DNA of 64,000 nt, taken from contig JAYJMM010000066.1 of NCBI GenBank assembly GCA_037349105.1, positions 1,178,001 through 1,242,000 on the forward strand. The letters are read 5' to 3'. Numbering within the stretch: the stretch's first letter is position 1; each line of letters begins with the position of its first letter. The DNA is from Limnomonas spitsbergensis (Eukaryota > Chlorophyta > Chlorophyceae > Chlamydomonadales). Positions 45,300 through 58,115 of the stretch are shown piece after piece. The translations under genes and the position numbers were made by a program. Below the pieces are notes generated by a model. It worked only from the letters and a program-made list of their open reading frames with translations. It had not been told where the DNA came from and did not search any database.

Positions 45300-48200
45300 A
45301 ATTAAATTGGGGCAAGATATGCAATATATTGGAGGCAAGTTTAGTACGTAAATGGAGGCAAGATCTGTAAGTAATGGATACATGTTATGCAATTAAATTG
45401 GGGGAAGTTATGTAAGTTATTGGAGGCAGGTTAAGTAAGTAAATGGAGGCAAGATCTGTAAGTAATGGAGGCATGATATGTAAGATAATAAAGGCAAATA
45501 CAGTAAGTTAATGGAGGCAAGATATGTAAGTAAATGGAGGTTGGTTCAGTAATTCAATGGAGACATGATCTGTAATTTAATGGAGGCATGTTCTGTCAGT
45601 AAATGGATGCATGATCTGTAAGTAATGGATACCGGTTATGCAATTAAATTGGGGCAAGATATGTAAGTTTTTGGAGGCAGGTTAAGTAAGTAAATGGAGG
45701 CAAGATCTGTAAGTAATGGAGGCCTGATATGTAAGATAATAAAGGCAAATACTGTAAGTTAATGGAGGCAAGATATGTAAGTAAATGGAGGATGGTTCAA
45801 TAATGAAATGGAGGCAAGATCTGTAAGTTAATGGAGGCATGTTTTGTCAGTAAATGGATGCATGATCTGTAAGTAATGGATACATGTTCTGCAATTACAT
45901 TGGGGCAAGATATGTAATCTATTGGAGGCAAGTTTAGTAAGTAAATAGAGGCAAGATCTGTAAGTAATGGATACATGTTCTGCAATTAAATTGGTGCAAG
46001 ATATGTAAGTTAATGGAGGCATGTTAAGTAAGTAAATGGAGGCAAGATCGGTAAGTAATGGATACATGTTCTGCAATTAAATTGGGGCAATATCTGTAAG
46101 TTAATGGAGACAAGTTAAGTAAGTAAATGGAGGCAAGATATGTAAGTAATGGAGGCATGATATGTAAGCTAATAAAGGCAAATACTGTAAGTTAATGCAA
46201 CCAAGATATGTAAGTAAATGGAGGTTGGTTCAGTAATTCAATGGAGACATGATCTGTAATTCAATGGAGGCGTGTTCTGTCAGTAAATGGATGCAGGATC
46301 TGTAAGTAATGGATACATGTTATGCAATTAAATTGGGGCAATATCTGTAAGTTATTGGAGGCAGGTTAAGTAAGTAAATGGATGCAAGATCTGTAAGTAA
46401 TGGAGGCATGATATGTAAGATAATAAAGGCAAATACTGTAAGTTAATGGAGGCAAGATATGTAAGTAAATGGAGGCTGGTTCAGTAATTCAATGGAGACA
46501 TGATCTGTAATTTAATGGAGGCATGTTCTGTCAGTAAATGGAGGCAAGATCTGTAAGTAATGGATACATGTTCTGCAATTAAATTGGGGCAAGTTCTGTA
46601 AGTTAATGGAGACAAGTTAAGTAAGTAAATGGATACAGGTTATACAATTAAATTGAGGCAAGATCTGTAAGCTATTGGAGGCATGTTCTGTCAGTAAATT
46701 GATGCAGGATCTGTAAGTAATGGATACATGTTCTGCAATTAAATTGGTGCAAGATATATAAGTTAATGGAAGCATGTTAAGTAAGTAAATGGATGCAGGA
46801 TCTGTAAGTAATGGATACATGTTCTGCAATTAAATTGGGGCAATATCTGTAAGTTAATGGATACAAGTTAAGTAAGTAAATGGAGGCAAGATCTGTAAGT
46901 AATGGAGGCATGATCTGTAAGCTAATAAGGGCAAATATTGTAAGTTAATGAAAACAAGATATGTAAGTAAATGGAGGCTGGTTCAGTAATTCAATGGAGA
47001 CGGGATCTGTAATTCAATGGAGGCGTGTTCTGTCAGTAAATGGATGCAGGATCTGTAAGTAATGGATACCGGTTATGCAATTAAATTGGGGCAAGATCTG
47101 TAAGTTATTGGAGGCAGGTTAAGTAAGTAAATGGAGGCAAGATCTGTAAGTAATGGAGGCATGATATGTAAGATAATAAAGGCAAATACTGTAAGTTAAT
47201 GGAGGCAAGATATATAAGTAAATGGAGGCTGGTTCAGTAATTCAATGGAGACAGTATATGTAAGTTGATGGAGGCATGTTCTGTCAGTAAATGGATGCAT
47301 GCTCTGTAAGTAATGGATACCGGTTATGCAATTAAATTGGGGCAAGATATGTAATCTATTGGAGGCAAGTTTAGTAAGTAAATGGAGGCAAGATCTGTAA
47401 GTAATGGAGGCATGATATGTAAGATAATAAAGGCAAATACTTTAAGTTAATGGAGGCAAGATATGTAAGTAAATGAAGGCTGGTTCATTAATTCAATGTA
47501 GACAGTATATGTAAGTTAATGGAGGCATGTTCTGTCAGTAAATGGATGCATGCTCTGTAAGTAATGGATACCGGTTATGCAATTAAATTGGGGCAAGATA
47601 TGCAATATATTGGAGGCAAGTTTAGTACGTAAATGGAGGCAAGATCTGTAAGTAATGGATACATGTTATGCAATTAAATTGGGGGAAGTTATGTAAGTTA
47701 TTGGAGGCAGGTTAAGTAAGTAAATGGAGGCAAGATCTGTAAGTAATGGAGGCATGATATGTAAGATAATAAAGGCAAATACAGTAAGTTAATGGAGGCA
47801 AGATATGTAAGTAAATGGAGGTTGGTTCAGTAATTCAATGGAGACATGATCTGTAATTTAATGGAGGCATGTTCTGTCAGTAAATGGATGCATGATCTGT
47901 AAGTAATGGATACCGGTTATGCAATTAAATTGGGGCAAGATATGTAATCAATTGGAGGCAGGTTAAGTAAGTAAATGGAGGCAAGATCTGTAAGTAATGG
48001 AGGCCTGATATGTAACATAATAAAGGCAAATACTGTAAGTTAATGGAGGCAAGATATGTAAGTAAATGGAGGATGGTTCAATAATGAAATGGAGGCAAGA
48101 TCTGTAAGTTAATGGAGGCATGTTTTGTCAGTAAATGGATGCATGATATGTAAGTAATGGATACATGTTCTGCAATTACATTGGGGCAAGATATGTAATC

Positions 48201-51200
48201 TATTGGAGGCAAGTTTAGTAAGTAAATAGAGGCAAGATCTGTAAGTAATGGATACATGTTCTGCAATTAAATTGGTGCAAGATATGTAAGTTAATGGAGG
48301 CATGTTAAGTAAGTAAATGGAGGCAAGATCGGTAAGTAATGGATACATGTTCTGCAATTAAATTGGGGCAATATCTGTAAGTTAATGGAGACAAGTTAAG
48401 TAAGTAAATGGAGGCAATATCTGTAAGTAATGGAGGCATGATATGTAAGCTAATAAAGGCAAATACTGTAAGTTAATGCAACCAAGATATGTAAGTAAAT
48501 GGAGGCTGGTTCAGTAATTCAATGGAGACATGATCTATAATTCAATGGAGGCGTGTTCTGACAGTAAATGGATGCAGGATCTGTAAGTAATGGATACATG
48601 TTATGCAATTAAATTGGGGCAATATCTGTAAGTTATTGGAGGCATGTTAAGTAAGTAAATGGATGCAAGATCTGTAAGTAATGGAGGCATGATATGTAAG
48701 ATAATAAAGGCAAATACTGTAAGTTAATGGAGGCAAGATATGTAAGTAAATGGAGGCTGGTTCAGTAATTCAATGGAGACATGATCTGTAATTTAATGGA
48801 GGCATGTTCTGTCAGTAAATGGAGGCAAGATGTGTAAGTAATGGATACATGTTCTGCAATTAAATTGGGGCAAGTTCTGTAAGTTAATGGAGACAAGTTA
48901 AGTAAGTAAATGGATACAGGTTATGCAATTAAATTGAGGCAAGATCTGTAAGCTATTGGAGGCATGTTCTGTCAGTAAATTGATGCAGGATCTGTAAGTA
49001 ATGGATACATGTTCTGCAATTAAATTGGTGCAAGATATATAAGTTAATGGAAGCATGTTAAGTAAGTAAATGGAGGCAAGATCTGTAAGTAATGGATACA
49101 TGTTCTGCAATTAAATTGGGGCAATATCTGTAAGTTAATGGATACAAGTTAAGTAAGTAAATTGAGGCAAGATCTGTAAGTAATGGAGGCATGATCTGTA
49201 AGCTAATAAGGGCAAATACTGTAAGTTAATGAAAACAAGATATGTAAGTAAATGGAGGCTGGTTCAGTAATTCAATGGAGACATGATCTGTAATTTAATG
49301 GAGGCATGTTCTGTCAGTAAATGGATGCATGATCTGTAAGTAATGGATACCGGTTATGCAATTAAATTGGGGCAAGATATGTAATCAATTGGAGGCAGGT
49401 TAAGTAAGTAAATGGAGGCAAGATCTGTAAGTAATGGAGGCCTGATATGTAACATAATAAAGGCAAATACTGTAAGTTAATGGAGGCAAGATATGTAAGT
49501 AAATGGAGGCTGGTTCAGTAATTTAATGGAGACAGGATATGTAAGTTAATGGAGGCATGTTTTGTCAGTAAATGGATGCATGATCTGTAAGTAATGGATA
49601 CATGTTCTTCAATTACATTGGGGCAAGATATGTAATCTATTGGAGGCAAGTTTAGTACGTAAATGGAGGCAAGATCTGTAAGTAATGGATACATGTTATG
49701 CAATTAAATTGGTGCAAGATATGTAAGTTAATGGAGGCATGTTAAGTAAGTAAATGGAGGCAAGATCTGTAAGTAATGGAGGCATGATATGTAAGATAAT
49801 AAAGGCAAATACAGTACGTTAATGGAGGCAAGATATGTAAGTAAATGGAGGCTGGTTCAATAATTCAATGGAGACATGATCTGTAATTTAATGTAGGCAT
49901 GTTCTGTCAGTAAATGGATGCATGATCTGTAAGTAATGGATACCGGTTATGCAATTAAATTGGGGCAAGATCTGTAAGTTTTTGGAGGCAGGTTAAGTAA
50001 GTAAATGGAGGCAAGATCTGTAAGTAATGGAGGCATGATATGTAAGATAATAAAGGCAAATAATGTAAGTTAATGGAGGCAAGATATGTAAGTAAATGGA
50101 GGCTGGTTCAGTAATTCAATGGAGACAGTATATGTAAGTTAATGGAGGCATGTTCTGTCAGTAAATGGATGCATGATCTGTAAGTAATGGATACCGGTTA
50201 TGCAATTAAATTGGGGCAAGATATGTAATCAATTGGAGGCAAGTTTAGTAAGTAAATGGAGGCAAGATCTGTAAGTAATGGAGGCATGATATGTAAGATA
50301 ATAAAGGCAAATACTTTAAGTTAATGGAGGCAAGATATGTAAGTAAATGAAGGCTGGTTCAATAATTAAATGGAGGCAAGATTTGTAAGTAATGGATACA
50401 TGTTCTGCAATTAAATTGGGGCAAGTTCTGTAAGTTAATGGAGACAAGTTAAATAAGTAAATGGATACAGGTTATGCAATTAAATTGAGGCAAGATCTGT
50501 AAGCTATTGGAAGCATGTTCTGTCAGTAAATGGATGCAGGATCTGTAAGTAATGGATACATGTTCTGCAATTAAATTGGTGCAAGATATGTGAGTTAATG
50601 GAAGCATGTTAAGTAAGTAAATGGAGGCAAGATCTGAAAGTAATGGATACATGTTATGCAATTAAATTGGGGCAATATCTGTAAGTTATTGGAGGCAGGT
50701 TAAGTAAGTAAATGGAGGCAAGATCTGTAAGTAATGAAGGCATGATCTGTAAGCTAATAAGGGCAAATACTGTAAGTTAATGGAGGCAAGATATGTAAGT
50801 AAATGGAGGCTGGTTCATTAATTCAATGTAGACAGTATATGTAAGTTAATGGAGGCATGTTCTGTCAGTAAATGGATGCATGATCTGTAAGTAATGGAAG
50901 CAGGTTCTGCAATTAAATTGGGGCAAGATATGCAATATATTGGAGGCAAGTTTAGTACGTAAATGGAGGCAAGATCTGTAAGTAATGGATACATGTTATG
51001 CAATTAAATTGGGGGAAGTTATGTAAGTTATTGGAGGCAGGTTAAGTAAGTAAATGGAGGCAAGATCTGTAAGTAATGGAGGCATGATATGTAAGATAAT
51101 AAAGGCAAATACAGTAAGTTAATGGAGGCAAGATATGTAAGTAAATGGAGGTTGGTTCAGTAATTCAATGGAGACATGATCTGTAATTTAATGGAGGCAT

Positions 51201-54200
51201 GTTCTGTCAGTAAATGGATGCATGATCTGTAAGTAATGGATACCGGTTATGCAATTAAATTGGGGCAAGATATGTAAGTTTTTGGAGGCAGGTTAAGTAA
51301 GTAAATGGAGGCAAGATCTGTAAGTAATGGAGGCCTGATATGTAAAATAATAAAGGCAAATACTGTAAGTTAATAGAGGCAAGATATGTAAGTAAATGGA
51401 GGATGGTTCAATAATGAAATGGAGGCAAGATCTGTAATTTAATGGAGGCATGTTCTGTCAGTAAATGGATGCAAGATCTGTAAGTAATGGATACCGGTTC
51501 TGCAATTACATTGGGGCAAGATATGTAATCTATTGGAGGCAAGTTTAGTAAGTAAATGGAGGCAAGATCTGTAAGTAATGGAGGCATGATATGTAAGATC
51601 ATAAGGGCAAATACTGTAAGTTAATGGAGGCAAGATATGTAAGTAAATGGAGGCTGGTTCAGTAATTTAATGGAGACAGGATATGTAAGTTAATGGAGGC
51701 ATGTTTTGTCAGTAAATGGATGCATGATCTGTAAGTAATGGATACATGTTCTTCAATTACATTGGGGCAAGATATGTAATCTATTGGAGGCAAGTTTAGT
51801 ACGTAAATGGAGGCAAGATCTGTAAGTAATGGATACATGTTATGCAATTAAATTGGTGCAAGATATGTAAGTTAATGGAGGCATGTTAAGTAAGTAAATG
51901 GAGGCAAGATCTGTAAGTAATGGAGGCATGATATGTAAGATAATAAAGGCAAATACAGTACGTTAATGGAGGCAAGATATGTAAGTAAATGGAGGCTGGT
52001 TCAGTAATTCAATGGAGACATGATCTGTAATTTAATGGAGGCATGTTCTGTCAGTAAATGGATGCATGATCTGTAAGTAATGGATACCGGTTATGCAATT
52101 AAATTGGGGCAAGATCTGTAAGTTTTTGGAGGCAGGTTAAGTAAGTAAATGGAGGCAAGATCTGTAAGTAATGGAGGCATGATATGTAAGATAATAAAGG
52201 CAAATAATGTAAGTTAATGGAGGCAAGATATGTAAGTAAATGGAGGCTGGTTCAGTAATTCAATGGAGAAAGTATATGTAAGTTAATGGAGGCATGTTCT
52301 GTCAGTAAATGGATGCATGATCTGTAAGTAATGGATACCGGTTATGCAATTAAATTGGGGCAAGATATGTAATCAATTGGAGGCAAGTTTAGTAAGTAAA
52401 TGGAGGCAAGATCTGTAAGTAATGGAGGCATGATATGTAAGATAATAAAGGCAAATACTTTAAGTAAATGGAGGCAAGATATGTAAGTAAATGAAGGCTG
52501 GTTCAATAATTAAATGGAGGCAAGATCTGTAAGTAATGGATACATGTTCTGCAATTAAATTGGGGCAAGTTCTGTAAGTTAATGGAGACAAGTTAAATAA
52601 GTAAATGGATACAGGTTATGCAATTAAATTGAGGCAAGATCTGTAAGCTATTGGAAGCATGTTCTGTCAGTAAATGGATGCAGGATCTGTAAGTAATGGA
52701 TACATGTTCTGCAATTAAATTGGTGCAAGATATGTGAGTTAATGGAAGCATGTTTAGTAAGTAAATGGAGGCAAGATCTGAAAGTAATGGATACATGTTA
52801 TGCAATTAAATTGGGGCAATATCTGTAAGTTATTGGAGGCAGGTTAAGTAAGTAAATGGAGGCAAGATCTGTAAGTAATGAAGGCATGATTTGTAAGCTA
52901 ATAAGGGCAAATACTGTAAGTTAATGGAGGCAAGATATGTAAGTAAATGGAGGCTGGTTCATTAATTCAATGTAGACAGTATATGTAAGTTAATGGAGGC
53001 ATGTTCTGTCAGTAAATGGATGCATGATCTGTAAGTAATGGAAGCAGGTTCTGCAATTAAATTGGGGCAAGATATGCAATATATTGGAGGCAAGTTTAGT
53101 ACGTAAATGGAGGCAAGATCTGTAAGTAATGGATACATGTTATGCAATTAAATTGGGGGAAGTTATGTAAGTTATTGGAGGCAGGTTAAGTAAGTAAATG
53201 GAGGCAAGATCTGTAAGTAATGGAGGCATGATATGTAAGATAATAAAGGCAAATACAGTAAGTTAATGGAGGCAAGATATGTAAGTAAATGGAGGTTGGT
53301 TCAGTAATTCAATGGAGACATGATCTGTAATTTAATGGAGGCATGTTCTGTCAGTAAATGGATGCATGATCTGTAAGTAATGGATACCGGTTATGCAATT
53401 AAATTGGGGCAAGATATGTAATCAATTGGAGGCAGGTTAAGTAAGTAAATGGAGGCAAGATCTGTAAGTAATGGAGGCCTGATATGTAACATAATAAAGG
53501 CAAATACTGTAAGTTAATGGAGGCAAGATATGTAAGTAAATGGAGGATGGTTCAATAATGAAATGGAGGCAAGATCTGTAAGTTAATGGAGGCATGTTTT
53601 GTCAGTAAATGGATGCATGATATGTAAGTAATGGATACATGTTCTGCAATTACATTGGGGCAAGATATGTAATCTATTGGAGGCAAGTTTAGTAAGTAAA
53701 TAGAGGCAAGATCTGTAAGTAATGGATACATGTTCTGCAATTAAATTGGTGCAAGATATGTAAGTTAATGGAGGCATGTTAAGTAAGTAAATGGAGGCAA
53801 GATCGGTAAGTAATGGATACATGTTCTGCAATTAAATTGGGGCAATATCTGTAAGTTAATGGAGACAAGTTAAGTAAGTAAATGGAGGCAATATCTGTAA
53901 GTAATGGAGGCATGATATGTAAGCTAATAAAGGCAAATACTGTAAGTTAATGCAACCAAGATATGTAAGTAAATGGAGGCTGGTTCAGTAATTCAATGGA
54001 GACATGATCTGTAATTCAATGGAGGCGTGTTCTGACAGTAAATGGATGCAGGATCTGTAAGTAATGGATACATGTTATGCAATTAAATTGGGGCAATATC
54101 TGTAAGTTATTGGAGGCATGTTAAGTAAGTAAATGGATGCAAGATCTGTAAGTAATGGAGGCATGATATGTAAGATAATAAAGGCAAATACTGTAAGTTA

Positions 54201-57200
54201 ATGGAGGCAAGATATGTAAGTAAATGGAGGCTGGTTCAGTAATTCAATGGAGACATGATCTGTAATTTAATGGAGGCATGTTCTGTCAGTAAATGGAGGC
54301 AAGATGTGTAAGTAATGGATACATGTTCTGCAATTAAATTGGGGCAAGTTCTGTAAGTTAATGGAGACAAGTTAAGTAAGTAAATGGATACAGGTTATGC
54401 AATTAAATTGAGGCAAGATCTGTAAGCTATTGGAGGCATGTTCTGTCAGTAAATTGATGCAGGATCTGTAAGTAATGGATACATGTTCTGCAATTAAATT
54501 GGTGCAAGATATATAAGTTAATGGAAGCATGTTAAGTAAGTAAATGGAGGCAAGATCTGTAAGTAATGGATACATGTTCTGCAATTAAATTGGGGCAATA
54601 TCTGTAAGTTAATGGATACAAGTTAAGTAAGTAAATTGAGGCAAGATCTGTAAGTAATGGAGGCATGATCTGTAAGCTAATAAGGGCAAATACTGTAAGT
54701 TAATGAAAACAAGATATGTAAGTAAATGGAGGCTGGTTCAGTAATTCAATGGAGACATGATCTGTAATTCAATGGAGGCGTGTTCTGTCAGTAAATGGAT
54801 GCAGGATCTGTAAGTAATGGATACCGGTTATGCAATTAAATTGGGGCAAGATCTGTAAGTTATTGGAGGCAGGTTAAGTAAGTAAATGGAGGCAAGATCT
54901 GTAAGTAATGGAGGCATGATATGTAAGATAATAAAGGCAAATACTGTAAGTTAATGGAGGCAAGATATATAAGTAAATGGAGGCTGGTTCAGTAATTCAA
55001 TGGAGACAGTATATGTAAGTTGATGGAGGCATGTTCTGTCAGTAAATGGATGCATGATCTGTAAGTAATGGATACCGGTTATGCAATTAAATTGGGGCAA
55101 GATATGTAATCTATTGGAGGCAAGTTTAGTAAGTAAATGGAGGCAAGATCTGTAAGTAATGGAGGCATGATATGTAAGATAATAAAGGCAAATACTTTAA
55201 GTTAATGGAGGCAAGATATGTAAGTAAATGAAGGCTGGTTCAATAATTAAATGGAGGCAAGATCTGTAAGTAATGGATACATGTTCTGCAATTAAATTGG
55301 GGCAAGTTCTGTAAGTTAATGGAGACAAGTTAAATAAGTAAATGGATACAGGTTATGCAATTAAATTGAGGCAAGATCTGTAAGCTATTGGAGGCATGTT
55401 CTGTCAGTAAATGGATGCAGGATCTGTAAGTAATGGATACATGTTCTGCAATTATATTGGTGCAAGATATGTGAGTTAATGGAAGCATGTTAAGTAAGTA
55501 AATGGAGGCAAGATCTGAAAGTAATGGATACATGTTATGCAATTAAATTGGGGCAATATCTGTAAGTTATTGGAGGCAGGTTAAGTAAGTAAATGGAGGC
55601 AAGATCTGTAAGTAATGAAGGCATGATCTGTAAGCTAATAAGGGCAAATACTGTAAGTTAATGGAGGCAAGATATGTAAGTAAATGGAGGCTGGTTCATT
55701 AATTCAATGTAGACAGTATATGTAAGTTAATGGAGGCATGTTCTGTCAGTAAATGGATGCATGATCTGTAAGTAATGGAAGCAGGTTCTGCAATTAAATT
55801 GGGGCAAGATATGCAATATATTGGAGGCAAGTTTAGTACGTAAATGGAGGCAAGATCTGTAAGTAATGGATACATGTTATGCAATTAAATTGGGGGAAGT
55901 TATGTAAGTTATTGGAGGCAGGTTAAGTAAGTAAATGGAGGCAAGATCTGTAAGTAATGGAGGCATGATATGTAAGATAATAAAGGCAAATACAGTAAGT
56001 TAATGGAGGCAAGATATGTAAGTAAATGGAGGTTGGTTCAGTAATTCAATGGAGACATGATCTGTAATTTAATGGAGGCATGTTCTGTCAGTAAATGGAT
56101 GCATGATGTGTAAGTAATGGATACCGGTTATGCAATTAAATTGGGGCAAGATATGTAAGTTTTTGGAGGCAGGTTAAGTAAGTAAATGGAGGCAAGATCT
56201 GTAAGTAATGGAGGCCTGATATGTAAGATAATAAAGGCAAATACTGTAAGTTAATGGAGGCAAGATATGTAAGTAAATGGAGGATGGTTCAATAATGAAA
56301 TGGAGGCAAGATCTGTAATTTAATGGAGGCATGTTCTGTCAGTAAATGGATGCAAGATCTGTAAGTAATGGATACCGGTTCTGCAATTACATTGGGGCAA
56401 GATATGTAATCTATTGGAGGCAAGTTTAGTAAGTAAATGGAGGCAAGATCTGTAAGTAATGGAGGCATGATATGTAAGATAATAAGGGCAAATACTGTAA
56501 GTTAATGGAGGCAAGATATGTAAGTAAATGGAGGCTGGTTCAGTAATTTAATGGAGACAGGATATGTAAGTTAATGGAGGCATGTTTTGTCAGTAAATGG
56601 ATGCATGATCTGTAAGTAATGGATACATGTTCTTCAATTACATTGGGGCAAGATATGTAATCTATTGGAGGCAAGTTTAGTACGTAAATGGAGGCAAGAT
56701 CTGTAAGTAATGGATACATGTTATGCAATTAAATTGGTGCAAGATATGTAAGTTAATGGAGGCATGTTAAGTAAGTAAATGGAGGCAAGATCTGTAAGTA
56801 ATGGAGGCATGATATGTAAGATAATAAAGGCAAATACAGTACGTTAATGGAGGCAAGATATGTAAGTAAATGGAGGCTGGTTCAGTAATTCAATGGAGAC
56901 ATGATCTGTAATTTAATGGAGGCATGTTCTGTCAGTAAATGGATGCATGATCTGTAAGTAATGGATACCGGTTATGCAATTAAATTGGGGCAAGATCTGT
57001 AAGTTTTTGGAGGCAGGTTAAGTAAGTAAATGGAGGCAAGATCTGTAAGTAATGGAGGCATGATATGTAAGATAATAAAGGCAAATAATGTAAGTTAATG
57101 GAGGCAAGATATGTAAGTAAATGGAGGCTGGTTCAGTAATTCAATGGAGACAGTATATGTAAGTTAATGGAGGCATGTTCTGTCAGTAAATGGATGCATG

Positions 57201-57538
57201 ATCTGTAAGTAATGGATACCGGTTATGCAATTAAATTGGGGCAAGATATGTAATCAATTGGAGGCAAGTTTAGTAAGTAAATGGAGGCAAGATCTGTAAG
57301 TAATGGAGGCATGATATGTAAGATAATAAAGGCAAATACTTTAAGTTAATGGAGGCAAGATATGTAAGTAAATGAAGGCTGGTTCAATAATTAAATGGAG
57401 GCAAGATCTGTAAGTAATGGATACATGTTCTGCAATTAAATTGGGGCAAGTTCTGTAAGTTAATGGAGACAAGTTAAATAAGTAAATGGATACAGGTTAT
57501 GCAATTAAATTGAGGCAAGATCTGTAAGCTATTGGAGG
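45300..57538 (+). repeat. Nested duplications, offsets 2281, 2144, 5474 and 4881 bp
   Basis: Several overlapping offsets are present. About 45480-47000 matches 47760-49290 at 2281 bp (45797 to 48078, 46617 to 48898). About 49470-51275 matches 51614-53419 at 2144 bp (49515 to 51659, 50449 to 52593, 50818 to 52962). About 47490-49296 matches 52964-54770 at 5474 bp. The zone 50449-52660 matches 55330-57538 at 4881 bp (50818 to 55699, 51659 to 56540) up to the end of the array. The overlaps mean that already duplicated blocks were duplicated again. Confidence 0.8.
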
Positions 57539-57708
57539 GTGGATTTATGAATGGCAGCAGGGGCCCTGGGGGAAATCCAGCGGTGTCGACTTTCTTCATT
57601 GTTACAACGCCCAGCACCCTTCCCACAAGCAATATTGAATATATGGACATGGAGATTACGATTATGATATTAAGCTACAGTCTTGCAAGTGCCACTTTGT
57701 CAGTACGT

Positions 57709-57729
57709 ACTGCCCTCGCCGAGGGCAGT
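57709..57729. repeat. Perfect inverted repeat, 10-bp arms
   Basis: ACTGCCCTCG is followed by one C and then by its exact reverse complement CGAGGGCAGT. It is preceded by the small palindrome GTACGTAC. Such a GC-rich stem could form a hairpin in single-stranded DNA or RNA. There is no T-run after it and no gene is known here, so I do not call it a terminator. Confidence 0.7.
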
Positions 57730-57950
57730 TTGGTGGGTTTCGGCTTCGAGGCAACATGGTTGTAATTTAATATAGTAAATCAGGATATGGATAAATCTTT
57801 GATGCCGAAGGTGTCGTTGGCATCGGCTTCAGGGAGTATGGATGGGAGTCCTACGTCGCTGTCCGGAACTTTGCAGGAATTAGGCCCCGACACTAAGCAA
57901 ACATGTCTCGACCATTAGAATCATCATGAAGTTATCTACTAAGCACGATT

Positions 57951-58115
57951 ATGTCCACAGTGAACATCACGGGACCTAAGTTGAAGAGTCGCATTTGCCA
58001 GAAACGAAATATGTCACAGTGCGCTAGGAAGTGGCGTCATCTTGTATGTGCGGAGAGTGCTCTTAAATGTATTGGTGTTGGATTCAAGGTCAAATGCACT
58101 GGCCATCCTTTTTAG
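57951..58115 (+). CDS. Small open reading frame, 54 residues, unknown
   Basis: ATG to TAG, 54 residues, rich in Lys and Arg with five Cys (residues 16, 24, 33, 40 and 49). The local amino acid composition looks protein-like (segment CARKWRHLVCAESALKC), but there is no family I recognise, no clear promoter, and the length is within what chance allows. It could be an exon of a decayed gene or nothing at all. Confidence 0.15.
   Translation: MSTVNITGPKLKSRICQKRNMSQCARKWRHLVCAESALKCIGVGFKVKCTGHPF

Larger units (their letters stand above)
1..57538 (+). repeat. Satellite DNA array, 23-bp monomer, at least 57.5 kb
   Basis: The whole stretch is head-to-tail copies of a monomer of 23 bp (22 bp when one T is missing at the joint). 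A typical unit reads TAATGGAGGC then AAGATCTGTAAGT. Variants differ at a few positions: GGATACCGGTTATGCAATT, GGATGCATGATCTGTAAG, GGAGGCTGGTTCAGTAATT, ATAAAGGCAAATACTGTAAG. All copies point the same way. The plus strand is poor in C and rich in G (GGAGGC core) and carries TAA stops every few codons. Many units contain the BglII site AGATCT. The array continues past the left edge of the window and ends inside a monomer at about 57538. I found no inserted gene or mobile element. Spacing of diagnostic variants gives a mean unit of about 22.8 bp, so about 2,500 units are visible. Confidence 0.98.

Noticed and set aside
390..56728. About 85 minus-strand open frames (61-97 codons) in the array as genes
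   Set aside because: They are translations of the 23-bp repeat, copied with it. They contain no domain, begin at repeat-derived starts, and overlap each other in different frames.
1..57538. CRISPR array
   Set aside because: The 23-bp units abut directly without unique spacers, and the flanking genes have introns.
57532..57765. Plus-strand open frame crossing the array edge
   Set aside because: The apparent start is TTG in the last monomer. From the first ATG (57547) only 72 residues without any recognised feature remain.
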